Below are positions 8,474 through 17,598 of a DNA stretch of 64,000 nucleotides, piece by piece (the stretch's first letter is position 1; each line of letters starts with the position of its first letter). The DNA is from JACNJF01 sp050288105. Its GTDB lineage: Bacteria; Pseudomonadota; Gammaproteobacteria; GCA-001735895. The notes under the pieces were generated by a model that ran no database searches, was not told the origin of the DNA, and saw only the letters and a program-made list of their open reading frames with translations. The stretch spans positions 185,254 to 249,253 of the forward strand of contig JBNKDE010000008.1 in the NCBI GenBank assembly GCA_050288105.1, written 5' to 3'. The position numbers were made by a program, and so were the translations under genes.

Positions 8474-9526
8474 CTATTTCCGGCCTGTTTTCTGTCGGGT
8501 GGCGCTGGGCGATGTGCCAAAATAATCCTTATAACAGTTACTGAAGTGACTACTGCTCACGAAACCGCAGGCGATTGCAATATGCGTAATGCTTTCGTTG
8601 CTCTGTAGTAAAAGCCTTCTCGCATGGGTTATGCGCAGCTCCAGATAATAGCGCGATGGCGTGGTTTCCAGGTGGGTCTGGAACAGACGTTCTATCTGCC
8701 TTCGTGATATGCCTATGTGGCTCGAAAGCTCTTCCAGTGTTAGTGGCTCTTCTATATTTGACTGCATTAACTCAAGTAATTGCCGCAGTGGTTCAGGTAA
8801 GGCGGGGTGATCACCTGTTTTCAGGTTCATGATGCCACCGCTTTCTGCAACCTGGTCACAGCTTAATATTTCTCTGATGGCGCGAACAATATTTTTCCCA
8901 TAACACTGTTGCGTGAGCTTCAGCATCATTTCCAGCGCGCTCACGGGCCCTGCGCAGGTCGCGCGCCTGGTGCCGATTACCATAGGTCGCTCCGATAGCT
9001 GCACAGAGAGGAATTTTTCTTTCATGATGGCATGGTTATCAGGGTGTACTGCACATTGCTGGTTATTTAGCAATCCAGCATATGCCAACGCGATTGCACC
9101 ATTCCACAGCCCGCCTATTATCAGCCCCTGTTTGTCCGCAGATTTGAGTGTACTGACGAGTACAGGGTTCTGCTCTAAAGAGCAGCGGAAACCACCACAT
9201 ACAATGAGTACATCGATAGTGCCTCTATGAGTTATGTTGAATTGTTCAAGAGTGGAGTCGGTAGTGATTTCAATATGTAAATCGCTCAGGACCTTGCGTG
9301 AGTTGATGCCGAAGGTGAGGCTCTCAAACAGTGGTGAAGTACAAAGCAGGTTAGCGGTTACCAGTGTGTCCAGTGCCGCTGTAAAGGCCATCATGGAGAA
9401 ATGTTCCTGCAATATAAAGCCGACCTTAAGTGGCTTTTCTGGTGCAGTATCAGCATTCAGAAAAGCGCTATTGCTCGGGCGCATCACTGAGCTGAAATCT
9501 CTTTTAGGTGTGTTAGAGTCTGCCAT
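8474..9526 (-). CDS. GlxA-family regulator: DJ-1/PfpI-like domain plus AraC DNA-binding domain
   Basis: In the 350-residue product, residues ~33-195 form a class-I glutamine-amidotransferase-like sensor domain (VGFILQEHFSMMAFTAALD, IDVLIVCGG). Residues ~235-340 form an AraC/XylS double HTH (LTLEELSSHIGISRRQIERLF, then ITHIAIACGFVSSSHFSNCYKDYFG). This is the architecture of GbdR and SouR, which activate glycine betaine and sarcosine catabolism in Pseudomonas. It is transcribed away from soxBDAG across a 330-bp gap, so it most likely controls that operon in response to sarcosine or a related methylamine. The ligand assignment is inference. Confidence 0.88.
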   Translation of the reverse strand: MADSNTPKRDFSSVMRPSNSAFLNADTAPEKPLKVGFILQEHFSMMAFTAALDTLVTANLLCTSPLFESLTFGINSRKVLSDLHIEITTDSTLEQFNITHRGTIDVLIVCGGFRCSLEQNPVLVSTLKSADKQGLIIGGLWNGAIALAYAGLLNNQQCAVHPDNHAIMKEKFLSVQLSERPMVIGTRRATCAGPVSALEMMLKLTQQCYGKNIVRAIREILSCDQVAESGGIMNLKTGDHPALPEPLRQLLELMQSNIEEPLTLEELSSHIGISRRQIERLFQTHLETTPSRYYLELRITHARRLLLQSNESITHIAIACGFVSSSHFSNCYKDYFGTSPSATRQKTGRK

Positions 9527-9856
9527 TTAATATTCCAGAAAACATTTTATTGTCAGGGAAGCTTCGCACTATCTTTGTTTTAACAGTGCGTTCAGGTTGT
9601 TGGTGATTTTTTTAAATTGAGCCTGACTGGATTGTACCATTCTATAGTTTTGATCATTGTCGTAAATACGCATCTGGGAGGCGTTTTTCCGCATAGAACC
9701 CGTTAACAGGCGCGATATATTAAACAGCAGAATGACTATTAACCCATGTTTTATGGTTTCCCTGGTTAATCAACTCCAGGGCCTCTATTTAACGTCGAAT
9801 CTGATCTACTTACGAGCAGTCCTGTACGACAGGCTGCCCTAATTCAGGAGCTGAAA
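9527..9856. promoter_or_regulatory. Divergent intergenic region between the AraC-type regulator and soxB
   Basis: This is 330 bases without a gene. It holds a weak hairpin, GCACT...AGTGC, near 9568-9593 and CCTGG...CCAGG near 9760-9779. A TATAGT at about 9643 could be a -10 box but lacks a good -35 at normal spacing. The soxB ribosome-binding site is CAGGAG just upstream of 9857. Regulator sites probably lie here, but none was assigned. Confidence 0.5.
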
Positions 9857-11110
9857 ATGCAGCAATATTCAGGTTTCGGATTGTTCAAGCATAGCTTGAG
9901 CCATCATGAAAACTGGCAACGTGCCTGGCGTAATCCTACGCCAAAAAAGAAGTACGATGTCATTGTTATTGGCGGTGGTGGCCATGGTCTGGCTACCGCT
10001 TATTATCTGGCTAAAGAGCATAACGTCACTAATGTTGCAGTGATCGAGAAAGGTTATCTGGGTGGTGGCAATACTGCACGTAATACAACCATCGTGCGTT
10101 CAAATTATCTGTGGGATGAGGCGGCACATCTATACGAACATGCGATGAAGTTATGGGAGGGTCTATCGCAGGACCTGAATTATAACGTGATGTTTTCGCA
10201 GCGCGGTGTATTAAATCTCGGCCACACGCTACAGGATATGCGGGATATCCAGCGTCGGGTTAACGCCAATCGTCTAAATGGGATCGATGGTGAGGTATTA
10301 GACCCGCAGCAAATCAAGGAAATTGTGCCGCATCTGGATTGCTCTCAAAATACCCGTTACCCGGTGCTGGGCGCTTCCTGGCAACCCCGTGGCGGTGTCG
10401 CCAGGCACGATGCAGTGGCCTGGGGGTTTGCGCGTGGGGCAGATGCCCTGGGTGTAGACCTGATCCAGCAAACTGAAGTTGTCGATTTACTGATCGAAGA
10501 TAACACCATTGTCGGCGTCAAAACCAATCGATTCGGTGAGATCAGAGCAGATCGCGTTGGATGCGTAGTCGCTGGTAATTCAGGTGTGCTGGCAAGAATG
10601 GCTGGGTTTGAACTACCACTTGAATCCCATCCTTTACAGGCTCTGGTTTCCGAACCGATCAAACCTATTCTGGATACTGTCGTGATGTCGAATCAGGTGC
10701 ATGGTTATATCAGCCAGTCCGATAAGGGCGATCTGGTCATTGGTGCGGGAATAGATAGCTACAACGGCTACGGGCAGCGAGGTTCTTACCCAACTATTGA
10801 GCATACTATCCAGGCTATTGTTGAGTTGTTTCCTATCTTCAGTCGGGTTCGCATGAACCGACAGTGGGGCGGAATCGTCGACACCTGTCCCGATGCCTGT
10901 CCGATTATGAGTAAAACACCGGTTAATAACCTGTTCTTTAATTGTGGTTGGGGTACGGGTGGTTTTAAGGCGACTCCAGGTTCAGGTAATGTGTTTGCCT
11001 CCTGTTTGGCAAAGGGTGAGATGCACCCGCTGGCAGAGCCTTTTTCCATGTTCCGTTTCCACAGCGGTGCACTCATCGATGAACACGGCGCAGCCGGTGT
11101 CGCTCACTAA
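9857..11110 (+). CDS. soxB: Sarcosine oxidase beta subunit
   Basis: The 417-residue FAD protein has the N-terminal Rossmann motif YDVIVIGGGGHGLATAYYLA (residues 33-52), then KGYLGGGNTARNTTIVRSNY. His184 in VARHDAVAW probably corresponds to the histidine that holds FMN covalently in heterotetrameric sarcosine oxidases. The C-terminal CGWGTGGFKATPGSG closes the FAD site. The enzyme demethylates sarcosine to glycine with tetrahydrofolate and oxygen, giving methylene-THF and H2O2. It is first in a tight soxB-D-A-G operon. The homologous N-methylglutamate dehydrogenase subunit is the main alternative, but no glutamine-synthetase-like mgs genes are adjacent. Confidence 0.92.
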   Translation: MQQYSGFGLFKHSLSHHENWQRAWRNPTPKKKYDVIVIGGGGHGLATAYYLAKEHNVTNVAVIEKGYLGGGNTARNTTIVRSNYLWDEAAHLYEHAMKLWEGLSQDLNYNVMFSQRGVLNLGHTLQDMRDIQRRVNANRLNGIDGEVLDPQQIKEIVPHLDCSQNTRYPVLGASWQPRGGVARHDAVAWGFARGADALGVDLIQQTEVVDLLIEDNTIVGVKTNRFGEIRADRVGCVVAGNSGVLARMAGFELPLESHPLQALVSEPIKPILDTVVMSNQVHGYISQSDKGDLVIGAGIDSYNGYGQRGSYPTIEHTIQAIVELFPIFSRVRMNRQWGGIVDTCPDACPIMSKTPVNNLFFNCGWGTGGFKATPGSGNVFASCLAKGEMHPLAEPFSMFRFHSGALIDEHGAAGVAH

Positions 11111-11124
11111 CTGAGGGTCATTTA

Positions 11125-11409
11125 ATGTTTTATATCTATTGCCCGTATTGTGCGGAATATCGCGAAGAAGAAGAGTTTCACGTGGCAGGACAGGCTCATA
11201 TCGCGCGTCCGCTGGATCCTGACTCCTGTTCTGATAAGGAGTGGGGCGAATTCCTGTATTTTCGTAAAAACCCACGTGGGTTGCATCATGAACTATGGGT
11301 GCATGCCGCTGGATGCCGCAAGTTTTTTAATATGACACGTGATACCCAGAGTTATGAAATTAAGGAAATCTACCGACTGGGTGAACAGCCCTCAGTCGTT
11401 GCAGATTAG
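11125..11409 (+). CDS. soxD: Sarcosine oxidase delta subunit
   Basis: The 94-residue zinc-binding subunit has YCPYCAEYREEEEF near the N-terminus, HELWVHAAGCRKFFNMTRDT in the middle, and zinc ligands Cys6, Cys9, a His and a later Cys. Length matches family members (~90-100). It begins 14 bases after soxB with GAGG upstream, and soxA follows after 12 bases with GAGGAG. Confidence 0.93.
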   Translation: MFYIYCPYCAEYREEEEFHVAGQAHIARPLDPDSCSDKEWGEFLYFRKNPRGLHHELWVHAAGCRKFFNMTRDTQSYEIKEIYRLGEQPSVVAD

Positions 11410-11421
11410 AGGAGCCAGACT

Positions 11422-14400
11422 ATGAACCAACAGAATCGTCTACAGTCGGGTGGCCGTGTTAATCGCAGCAAACCACTATCGTTTACCTTTAATGGCAAGC
11501 AGTACCCGGGGTTTGAGGGTGATACTCTGGCATCCGCCTTACTGGCAAATGGCATTGACATCGTCGGTCGCAGTTTTAAATACAGCAGGCCCCGAGGCAT
11601 AGTCAGCTGTGGTGCGGATGAACCCAATGCGGTGTTACAGCTGGGTGCGACTGAAGCAACTCAGGTGCCCAATGTGCGCGCGACGCAGCAGGAGCTATTT
11701 GATGGGCTGGTTGCTGCTACTACTAACGGCTGGCCCAGTGTTGAAAATGATTTAATGGGTATGGTCGGTAAGGTCGCTGGACATATGATGCCACCAGGTT
11801 TCTATTACAAGACTTTTATGTATCCTCAAAGCCTGTGGCATACCTACGAATCCATGATCAGGAAAGCTGCAGGTCTGGGCAGGTCTCCACTGGCAAATGA
11901 TCCTGATCGATACGAAACTATTAATCAACACTGCGATATTTTAATCGTTGGTGCAGGCCCGGCCGGTCTGGCTGCAGCTCTCACTGCTGCACGCGGTGGC
12001 GCTCGCGTCATTATTGCTGATGAGCAGAATGAGTTCGGTGGCAGCCTGCTAAATAGCAGGCAACTACTGAATGGGCAATCAGCATCAAACTGGATCAATG
12101 CGGTGGTTGAAGAGTTGCAGGGGTATCCGGATGTGATGCTGCTGCCACGTTCTACAGTGAATGGATACCATGACCATAACTTTGTGACAATCCATCAGCG
12201 CTGTACCGATCACGAGGCTGACAGAGCGCCAACAAATCAGGTGCGTCAGCGTATGCATCGTGTGAGGGCCAAATGGGTTATTCTGGCGACAGGGGCGCAT
12301 GAGCGACCTTTGGTATATGCCAATAACGATGTTCCCGGATGCATGGTCGCCGGCGCCGTATCTGCCTACATCAATCGTTATGCGGTGGTGCCGGGTAAGG
12401 AACTCGTGCTGATGACGACCAATGATTATGGTTATCAGGCTGCGCTGGACTGGGCCGACGCCGGGCGCAAGGTGGTGGCTATTGTGGATACGCGCAAAGA
12501 TAGCTCAGGGGATCTGGTGCAGCAAGCCCGTGACCGCGGACTCAGGATAATTGCTGGTTCCGCCGTGATCGAGGTTCAGGGTGGTAAACGTGTTACGAGT
12601 GTAGATGTCGCTGCTATCAATGAGGATGGAACACAGGTCGTCGGCACAGTAAATCGGGTGCAGGCTGATACAGTGGCAACGTCCGGGGGCTGGAGTCCGG
12701 TGATTCATCTATCCTGTCATACCGGTAGCCGTCCTGTATGGGATGATGCCGCGGCTGGCTTTCTACCTGGAGCAACCCCGCAAAAGCAACTGACTGCTGG
12801 CGGAATCAATGCGCAGTATGAAACTTCTGCAGTATTGCGCGAAGGGTTTGAAGCGGCTCAGAGTGCACTCTCTGAACTGGGCCTGAGTGCTAGCCCGGTC
12901 GAGTTACCATCGGTGGAAGCGCTGACAATAGGTCAGGCTATGACGCTTTTTCATATCCCGCATACCAAACCGACCTCACAGGCCCCTAAACAGTTTGTTG
13001 ACTACCAGACCGATGTGACGGCAGCAGGAATAGAAATAGCCTGCCGAGAAGGTTATGAATCGATCGAGCATGTAAAACGCTACACGGCTATGGGTTTTGG
13101 TACCGATCAGGGCAAGCTTGGCAATATTAATGGTATGGCGGTGGCCGCAAAGGCGTTAAATAAAACGATACCAGAAACTGGCACCACGATCTTCCGCCCG
13201 AATTATACCCCGGTTACCTTTGGAGTAATCGCAGGGCGTAACTGTAGAGAGCTGTTTGAACCCAAGCGCTATACCGCTATGCATCAGTGGCATTTAAAAC
13301 AGGGTGCTGAATTTGAAAATGTCGGACAGTGGAAACGACCCTGGTATTTCCCCAAGCCTGGGGAGACGATGCAACAGGCGGTTGATCGCGAGTGTGTTGC
13401 GGTACGCAACAGCATTGGTCTACTGGATGCCTCTACGCTGGGTAAAATCGATATTCAGGGTAAAGATGCACGTGAATTCCTGGGGCGTGTGTACACCAAT
13501 GCCTGGGCGAAGCTGGCGGTTGGAAAATGTCGCTATGGCCTGATGTGCGGGGAGGATGGCATGGTGTTCGATGATGGTGTCACGGCCTGCCTGGGTGAAA
13601 ATCATTTCCTGATGACCACAACAACTGGTGGCGCCGCGCGCGTTTACGAGTGGCTGGAGTTATACCATCAGACCGAATGGCCTGAGCTTGAGGTCTATTT
13701 CAATACAGTGACTGACCATTGGGCTACGCTCACCATCACCGGACCTAATAGCCGAAAGCTGCTGGAAGAATTGACCGATTTTGATATCAGCAATGAAAAC
13801 TTCAGTTTTATGGACTGGAAACAAATGAAGGTGGCTGGTGTGCCAGCGCGCGTGTTCCGGATTTCTTTTACGGGTGAATTAACCTTTGAAATCAATGTTC
13901 AGGCGAATTACGCCATGCATGTGTGGGAACAACTCATCGCTAGCGGTGAAAAATACGATATTACGCCGTATGGCACCGAAACCATGCATGTGCTGCGCGC
14001 AGAGAAGGGCTTCATTATTACCGGCCAGGATACCGATGGTTCATTGCATCCCTATGATCTGGGTATGGGCTGGTGTGTATCAAACCAGAAACCCTTTAGC
14101 TTTATTGGTAAACGGGGCATGCAGAGAGAGGATTGTGTCAGGTCCAATCGCAAACAGCTGGTTGGTATAAAGACGATAGATCCGAAAGTTGTACTACCAG
14201 AAGGTGCACAGGCAGTAATCGATCCCGCAGCGCCTGTTCCGGTTCCCATGGAGGGGCATATTACCTCCAGCTACTGGAGCGCGAATCTAGGACGATCCAT
14301 CGCAATGGGATTAATCAAGGGAGGACTGGAGAAAATGGGTGAGAGAGTCTTTTACCCACTCACCGACGGCAGGGTGATTGAGGCTGAAATCTGTAGTCCC

Positions 14401-14439
14401 GTGTTTTATGACCCAGAGGGGGAACGCCAAAATGTCTGA
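11422..14439 (+). CDS. soxA: Sarcosine oxidase alpha subunit
   Basis: The 1005-residue product has full length. Residues ~15-100 are a ferredoxin-like domain (FTFNGKQYPGFEGDTLASAL, RPRGIVSCGADEPN). A dinucleotide-binding domain starts at ~173 (CDILIVGAGPAGLAAALTAA). A second nucleotide segment (LATGAHERPLVYANND) follows. The last ~390 residues are a GcvT-type folate-binding domain (YTNAWAKLAVGKCRYGLMCG, LRAEKGFIITGQDTDG). This subunit binds NAD and probably tetrahydrofolate and channels the one-carbon unit. The last 8 bases overlap soxG. Confidence 0.95.
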   Translation: MNQQNRLQSGGRVNRSKPLSFTFNGKQYPGFEGDTLASALLANGIDIVGRSFKYSRPRGIVSCGADEPNAVLQLGATEATQVPNVRATQQELFDGLVAATTNGWPSVENDLMGMVGKVAGHMMPPGFYYKTFMYPQSLWHTYESMIRKAAGLGRSPLANDPDRYETINQHCDILIVGAGPAGLAAALTAARGGARVIIADEQNEFGGSLLNSRQLLNGQSASNWINAVVEELQGYPDVMLLPRSTVNGYHDHNFVTIHQRCTDHEADRAPTNQVRQRMHRVRAKWVILATGAHERPLVYANNDVPGCMVAGAVSAYINRYAVVPGKELVLMTTNDYGYQAALDWADAGRKVVAIVDTRKDSSGDLVQQARDRGLRIIAGSAVIEVQGGKRVTSVDVAAINEDGTQVVGTVNRVQADTVATSGGWSPVIHLSCHTGSRPVWDDAAAGFLPGATPQKQLTAGGINAQYETSAVLREGFEAAQSALSELGLSASPVELPSVEALTIGQAMTLFHIPHTKPTSQAPKQFVDYQTDVTAAGIEIACREGYESIEHVKRYTAMGFGTDQGKLGNINGMAVAAKALNKTIPETGTTIFRPNYTPVTFGVIAGRNCRELFEPKRYTAMHQWHLKQGAEFENVGQWKRPWYFPKPGETMQQAVDRECVAVRNSIGLLDASTLGKIDIQGKDAREFLGRVYTNAWAKLAVGKCRYGLMCGEDGMVFDDGVTACLGENHFLMTTTTGGAARVYEWLELYHQTEWPELEVYFNTVTDHWATLTITGPNSRKLLEELTDFDISNENFSFMDWKQMKVAGVPARVFRISFTGELTFEINVQANYAMHVWEQLIASGEKYDITPYGTETMHVLRAEKGFIITGQDTDGSLHPYDLGMGWCVSNQKPFSFIGKRGMQREDCVRSNRKQLVGIKTIDPKVVLPEGAQAVIDPAAPVPVPMEGHITSSYWSANLGRSIAMGLIKGGLEKMGERVFYPLTDGRVIEAEICSPVFYDPEGERQNV

Positions 14440-15103
14440 ACTCAATACAATGACCGCACAACAGAATGCCGCTACTAAAGCTGCATTAATGGATCAATTA
14501 CCCACTGCTGAGATACCGGGTCAATCTCCGCTGCATCATGTCGAATTCGAGTCGCTGGCTCGACTGTCGCCTGAGCATGCAGGGGTTCACCTGAAAGAAC
14601 TTAAATTGCTGGGGCATTTAACCCTGCGTTGTAACCCGGAAAATAGCGATCAGCTGACAGCCGTAGAAAAGGTGCTGGGCATCGGTCTGCCAGTGAAACC
14701 GTTGACCTCGGTTGAAAAAGGGGATTATTCCATTCGCTGGTTATCTCCCGATGAATGGCTGATCCTGGTTCCTGGAGCAGAAACCTTTGATATAGAGACC
14801 CGCTTCCGGGACGAGATGCCCGGACATTACTCTCTGGTCAATAGTAGTGGTGGGTCTACGGTACTCCAGCTGTCAGGAGACTGTGTGGTTGAGCTACTCA
14901 AGAAATGTACCCCGGTTGATTTACATATTAAGCACTTTCCAGTAGGCAAGGTTGTGTCGACAGTTTTTGGCAAAAGTGGGGCGGTTATCCGTCGTACTGG
15001 CGATCTGAGTTTTGAACTGGTGATCAGACGAACTTTTGCCGATTATCTTTGGCTCTGGATTCAGGATGCCAGCCAGGAGTTTGGTCTGGCTATAGAGGTC
15101 TGA
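14432..15103 (+). CDS. soxG: Sarcosine oxidase gamma subunit
   Basis: The 223-residue product contains SIRWLSPDEWLILVPG and SLVNSSGGSTVLQLSGD, typical of SoxG, which shares the GcvT-like fold. The ATG at 14432 follows GAGGGGGAA and overlaps the soxA stop by 8 bases. An upstream in-frame ATG at 14378 lies inside soxA and lacks a ribosome-binding site. It is the last gene of the operon before the terminator at 15265. Confidence 0.92.
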   Translation: MSELNTMTAQQNAATKAALMDQLPTAEIPGQSPLHHVEFESLARLSPEHAGVHLKELKLLGHLTLRCNPENSDQLTAVEKVLGIGLPVKPLTSVEKGDYSIRWLSPDEWLILVPGAETFDIETRFRDEMPGHYSLVNSSGGSTVLQLSGDCVVELLKKCTPVDLHIKHFPVGKVVSTVFGKSGAVIRRTGDLSFELVIRRTFADYLWLWIQDASQEFGLAIEV

Positions 15104-15201
15104 GCAGCTGGACAGAATCAACACAATGAAGGGTTTTTGGAGCGCAGTTATCGACACAGTAGAATAAAAAAATGCCAGATAACTGAAATCCGGGCTTGAA
15201 A

Positions 15202-15219
15202 AGTTAACTTAAGTTAACT
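15202..15219. repeat. Perfect 18-bp palindrome downstream of soxG
   Basis: AGTTAACTTAAGTTAACT is self-complementary over its full length. A related half (ACTTAAGTT) recurs at about 15239-15247. It could be a protein-binding operator or simply AT-rich symmetry, and lies between soxG and the terminator. Confidence 0.6.
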
Positions 15220-15264
15220 ATTATTCAAGTGCTTAATCTACTTAAGTTGATGGATTTGTTTATT

Positions 15265-15294
15265 GCCGTAGTGCTTGCGCTACGGCTTTTTTTT
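15265..15294. terminator. Terminator between the convergent soxG and 94-residue membrane-protein genes
   Basis: GCCGTAG and CTACGGC pair around a short loop and are followed by eight T on the plus strand. It ends the soxBDAG operon. The minus-strand gene ends exactly here too. Confidence 0.9.
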
Positions 15295-15577
15295 ATCCAT
15301 ATAAAATAAAAGCCAGTGCAATGGCTGCCATTAAACCAAGAATGATAATAATCCAGTCCGAAGCCGAATAAGACTTGCTGGTGCTAATCTCCCCGGTATC
15401 CTGATAGATTTTCATGAAATTGGATAAATCTTCATGGCTTACCTGTCCTTTGCGAGCCAGTTTTTTGAGTAACTCTGATCTGACCTGAAGGTACTGATCT
15501 CGAGTTAACAGACCACTATCGTAACTTTTGATCAACAGGCGCAGGGGTGAAGTATTCGCTTCTCGTTCGTCATCCAT
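15293..15577 (-). CDS. Small C-terminally anchored membrane protein with SHOCT-like segment
   Basis: In the 94-residue product, residues ~10-40 (LRLLIKSYDSGLLTRDQYLQ and the following SELLKKL) resemble a SHOCT-type helical hairpin. A hydrophobic helix at ~74-93 (SDWIIIILGLMAAIALAFIL) would anchor it in the inner membrane. A similar SG-L-S/T-R-D/K segment lies at the N-terminus of the kinase encoded directly upstream, whose stop it abuts. It is the last gene of the PP2C-kinase-small-protein operon. I do not recognise a specific function; a kinase partner or oligomerisation factor is inference. Confidence 0.75.
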   Translation of the reverse strand: MDDEREANTSPLRLLIKSYDSGLLTRDQYLQVRSELLKKLARKGQVSHEDLSNFMKIYQDTGEISTSKSYSASDWIIIILGLMAAIALAFILYG

Positions 15578-17598
15578 CAGTGTGCGTTCTGTGCATTGAT
15601 CTGTTTATTCAAGCTCTGCAGGCGGGGGTGATCAGGGAAAAATCTCAGACCCGTTTGTATATATTCGGAAGCGAGTTTGAAATCGCTTTTTGCCAGGCTC
15701 TTTTCCGCTTCAGACAGGTACAGTTCGGCTAGCTTCTGGTCCTTGAGCAGGTAATGTTTGGGGTCGACGCGTTTTAACAGGGGGAGTACGGTGGTTAAAT
15801 CCTCACCCGTTTCTGACTTGATCAGTTTTCTATTCTTAACATAGCGATTATAGAGGGCTATCAAACTGCTCATTAAACGGTCTTTCTGTTCTTTAATACT
15901 ATCTTCAATAGTTGAAAGGGCGACGGAATCAGGATAATGCTGCTTGGCCTGAGCCAGCAGGCTCATAGCCTGAGGGTAGTCGTATAAACCTTCTTTAGGC
16001 CTGAACACGGTTTTTATTCGGTCCTGATAAAAGGTAATGATTTCGCGTCTCAGGCCTACTGATAATATCTGTTGCAGTTCAGGGCTCATCTGGTCCAGTC
16101 CCCAGATGGTTTCAATCATGAGAGCTTTGTCACCATTTTTGATACGCTCAATCTTTTCGTAGATATCCTGTTCTTCTTTCAACGCCATCAACGGTTCATA
16201 TCCCGCGCCACCAGCAATAATGGCTAAGAACAATGCACCCAGAACGATCTGTTTACTGTGGGATTTCCTCAGCCGAATACCTTCCTGGAATTTCCCCACC
16301 GTCGGAATTCTGTCCTCTCGGTTGACCGATAACGCTTTGACCAGGGTGCGCTGCTGGCGTCTATCCAGGCCTTTGATGGGCTTCGGTTTGATACCCAGTT
16401 CCTTAATCTTGGGTGAGGCTACCTTGTTGTAGGGGTGTTTTCCGCCTGCGAGCAACTGGTAGGCAACGCAGGCCAGACCATATATATCATCTCTCGGGTC
16501 AGGACTCATACCCGCAAACATTTCAGGTGTCGCGTAAGCAGGAGTTACCGCGCTCAGTTTGCCGGGATCAAACATGGTTTGTTCTTTTTCTTCCCCAGCA
16601 ATGGTACCGGCACGTGCGATACCAAAGTCGAGTAACTTGACCGTACCATCGTTCAGTAAAAAACAGTTGCCGGGTTTAAAATCTGAATGGATCAGGTTCT
16701 TTTCGTGGGCGTAAGCAAGTCCCATGCAGAGCTGATCGATAATATGCAGTGCCTGCTGGATTTTTAATGGCTTTTTGGGCAAATCCTTGATCAGTCGATT
16801 AAGCGGCTTACCCTGCAAATACTCCATTGTCATGAATACGGTATCACCGTCACGATCAAAATCGTAAACCGTTGCAATATTCGGATGTGCCAGACGCTGA
16901 GCTTTACTGGCTTCACGCTGTAATGCAATAAAAGAACCTGAGTACTTTTTAAAGGCATCCGTCAAAACTTTTATAGCAACATAAGGATCTTTATCCTTGG
17001 CCTCCACCTTGAGCAGGTCTTTGGCCTTAAAAACAACACCCATGCCGCCCTGACCCAGCCGTTCAAGTAGAACGAAGCGGCCTTTCAAGGTGACACCAGG
17101 GCCAAGATTTTCATGCTTGACAGGTGTTTGAGGATAGGTTGGTGATGTGTTTGTTGGATGACTCGCAGATATATCCGGGTCTATACTAAAATCGCCACTG
17201 ATATCGACGTCGGAGGCTGAAGCTTTTTGATTGACCGGCATGGCCGTGTCCGTTCGAATGATGACGGTTTGATCAGCATTGGCATCGGTTTCAATATGGT
17301 TGTCGGGTACATCAGTCAGGTGCAGGGTTTTGTCTTCGTTAAAATACGATAAATCAGTGGATGCCTGACTGTTGGAAAGGGTTGCCTGAATACTTAGCTG
17401 GGAAACAGTTTCAGAAAGAAACTTGAATTGCTCATCATTGATTTTGTCTGAAGTGTACAGATTTTTCAGGTAAACAAGCGTTTGCGGGCTGCTGCTGTGC
17501 GAAGCATGGAATATAGAGGTTAATCCTTCTTCCATATCCTTCCGACTTAAGCTTCCTGACAGGAAGTCGTTGATGATTGTTTCACAAATTTCAGACAT
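15577..17598 (-). CDS. Transmembrane Ser/Thr protein kinase (Hanks type)
   Basis: In the 673-residue product, residues 1-165 are a helical start and a Ser/Thr-rich linker. The kinase domain spans ~171-440: glycine loop LGQGGMGVVF (181-190), Lys210 in VAIK, catalytic HSDFKPGN (Asp306, Asn311) and DFG (Asp324). The catalytic loop has Ser in place of the Arg before Asp (non-RD), which is common in bacterial kinases. A membrane helix lies at ~450-467, followed by a ~200-residue C-terminal helical, possibly TPR-like, domain. It overlaps the phosphatase gene by 8 bases, so the two form a reversible phosphorylation pair. There are no PASTA repeats and no type VI genes nearby. Confidence 0.93.
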   Translation of the reverse strand: MSEICETIINDFLSGSLSRKDMEEGLTSIFHASHSSSPQTLVYLKNLYTSDKINDEQFKFLSETVSQLSIQATLSNSQASTDLSYFNEDKTLHLTDVPDNHIETDANADQTVIIRTDTAMPVNQKASASDVDISGDFSIDPDISASHPTNTSPTYPQTPVKHENLGPGVTLKGRFVLLERLGQGGMGVVFKAKDLLKVEAKDKDPYVAIKVLTDAFKKYSGSFIALQREASKAQRLAHPNIATVYDFDRDGDTVFMTMEYLQGKPLNRLIKDLPKKPLKIQQALHIIDQLCMGLAYAHEKNLIHSDFKPGNCFLLNDGTVKLLDFGIARAGTIAGEEKEQTMFDPGKLSAVTPAYATPEMFAGMSPDPRDDIYGLACVAYQLLAGGKHPYNKVASPKIKELGIKPKPIKGLDRRQQRTLVKALSVNREDRIPTVGKFQEGIRLRKSHSKQIVLGALFLAIIAGGAGYEPLMALKEEQDIYEKIERIKNGDKALMIETIWGLDQMSPELQQILSVGLRREIITFYQDRIKTVFRPKEGLYDYPQAMSLLAQAKQHYPDSVALSTIEDSIKEQKDRLMSSLIALYNRYVKNRKLIKSETGEDLTTVLPLLKRVDPKHYLLKDQKLAELYLSEAEKSLAKSDFKLASEYIQTGLRFFPDHPRLQSLNKQINAQNAH

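Noticed and set aside
9857..15103. soxBDAG-like genes as N-methylglutamate dehydrogenase
   Set aside because: Subunit homology allows it, but no mgsABC (N-methylglutamate synthase) genes adjoin, and the regulator is of the betaine/sarcosine type.
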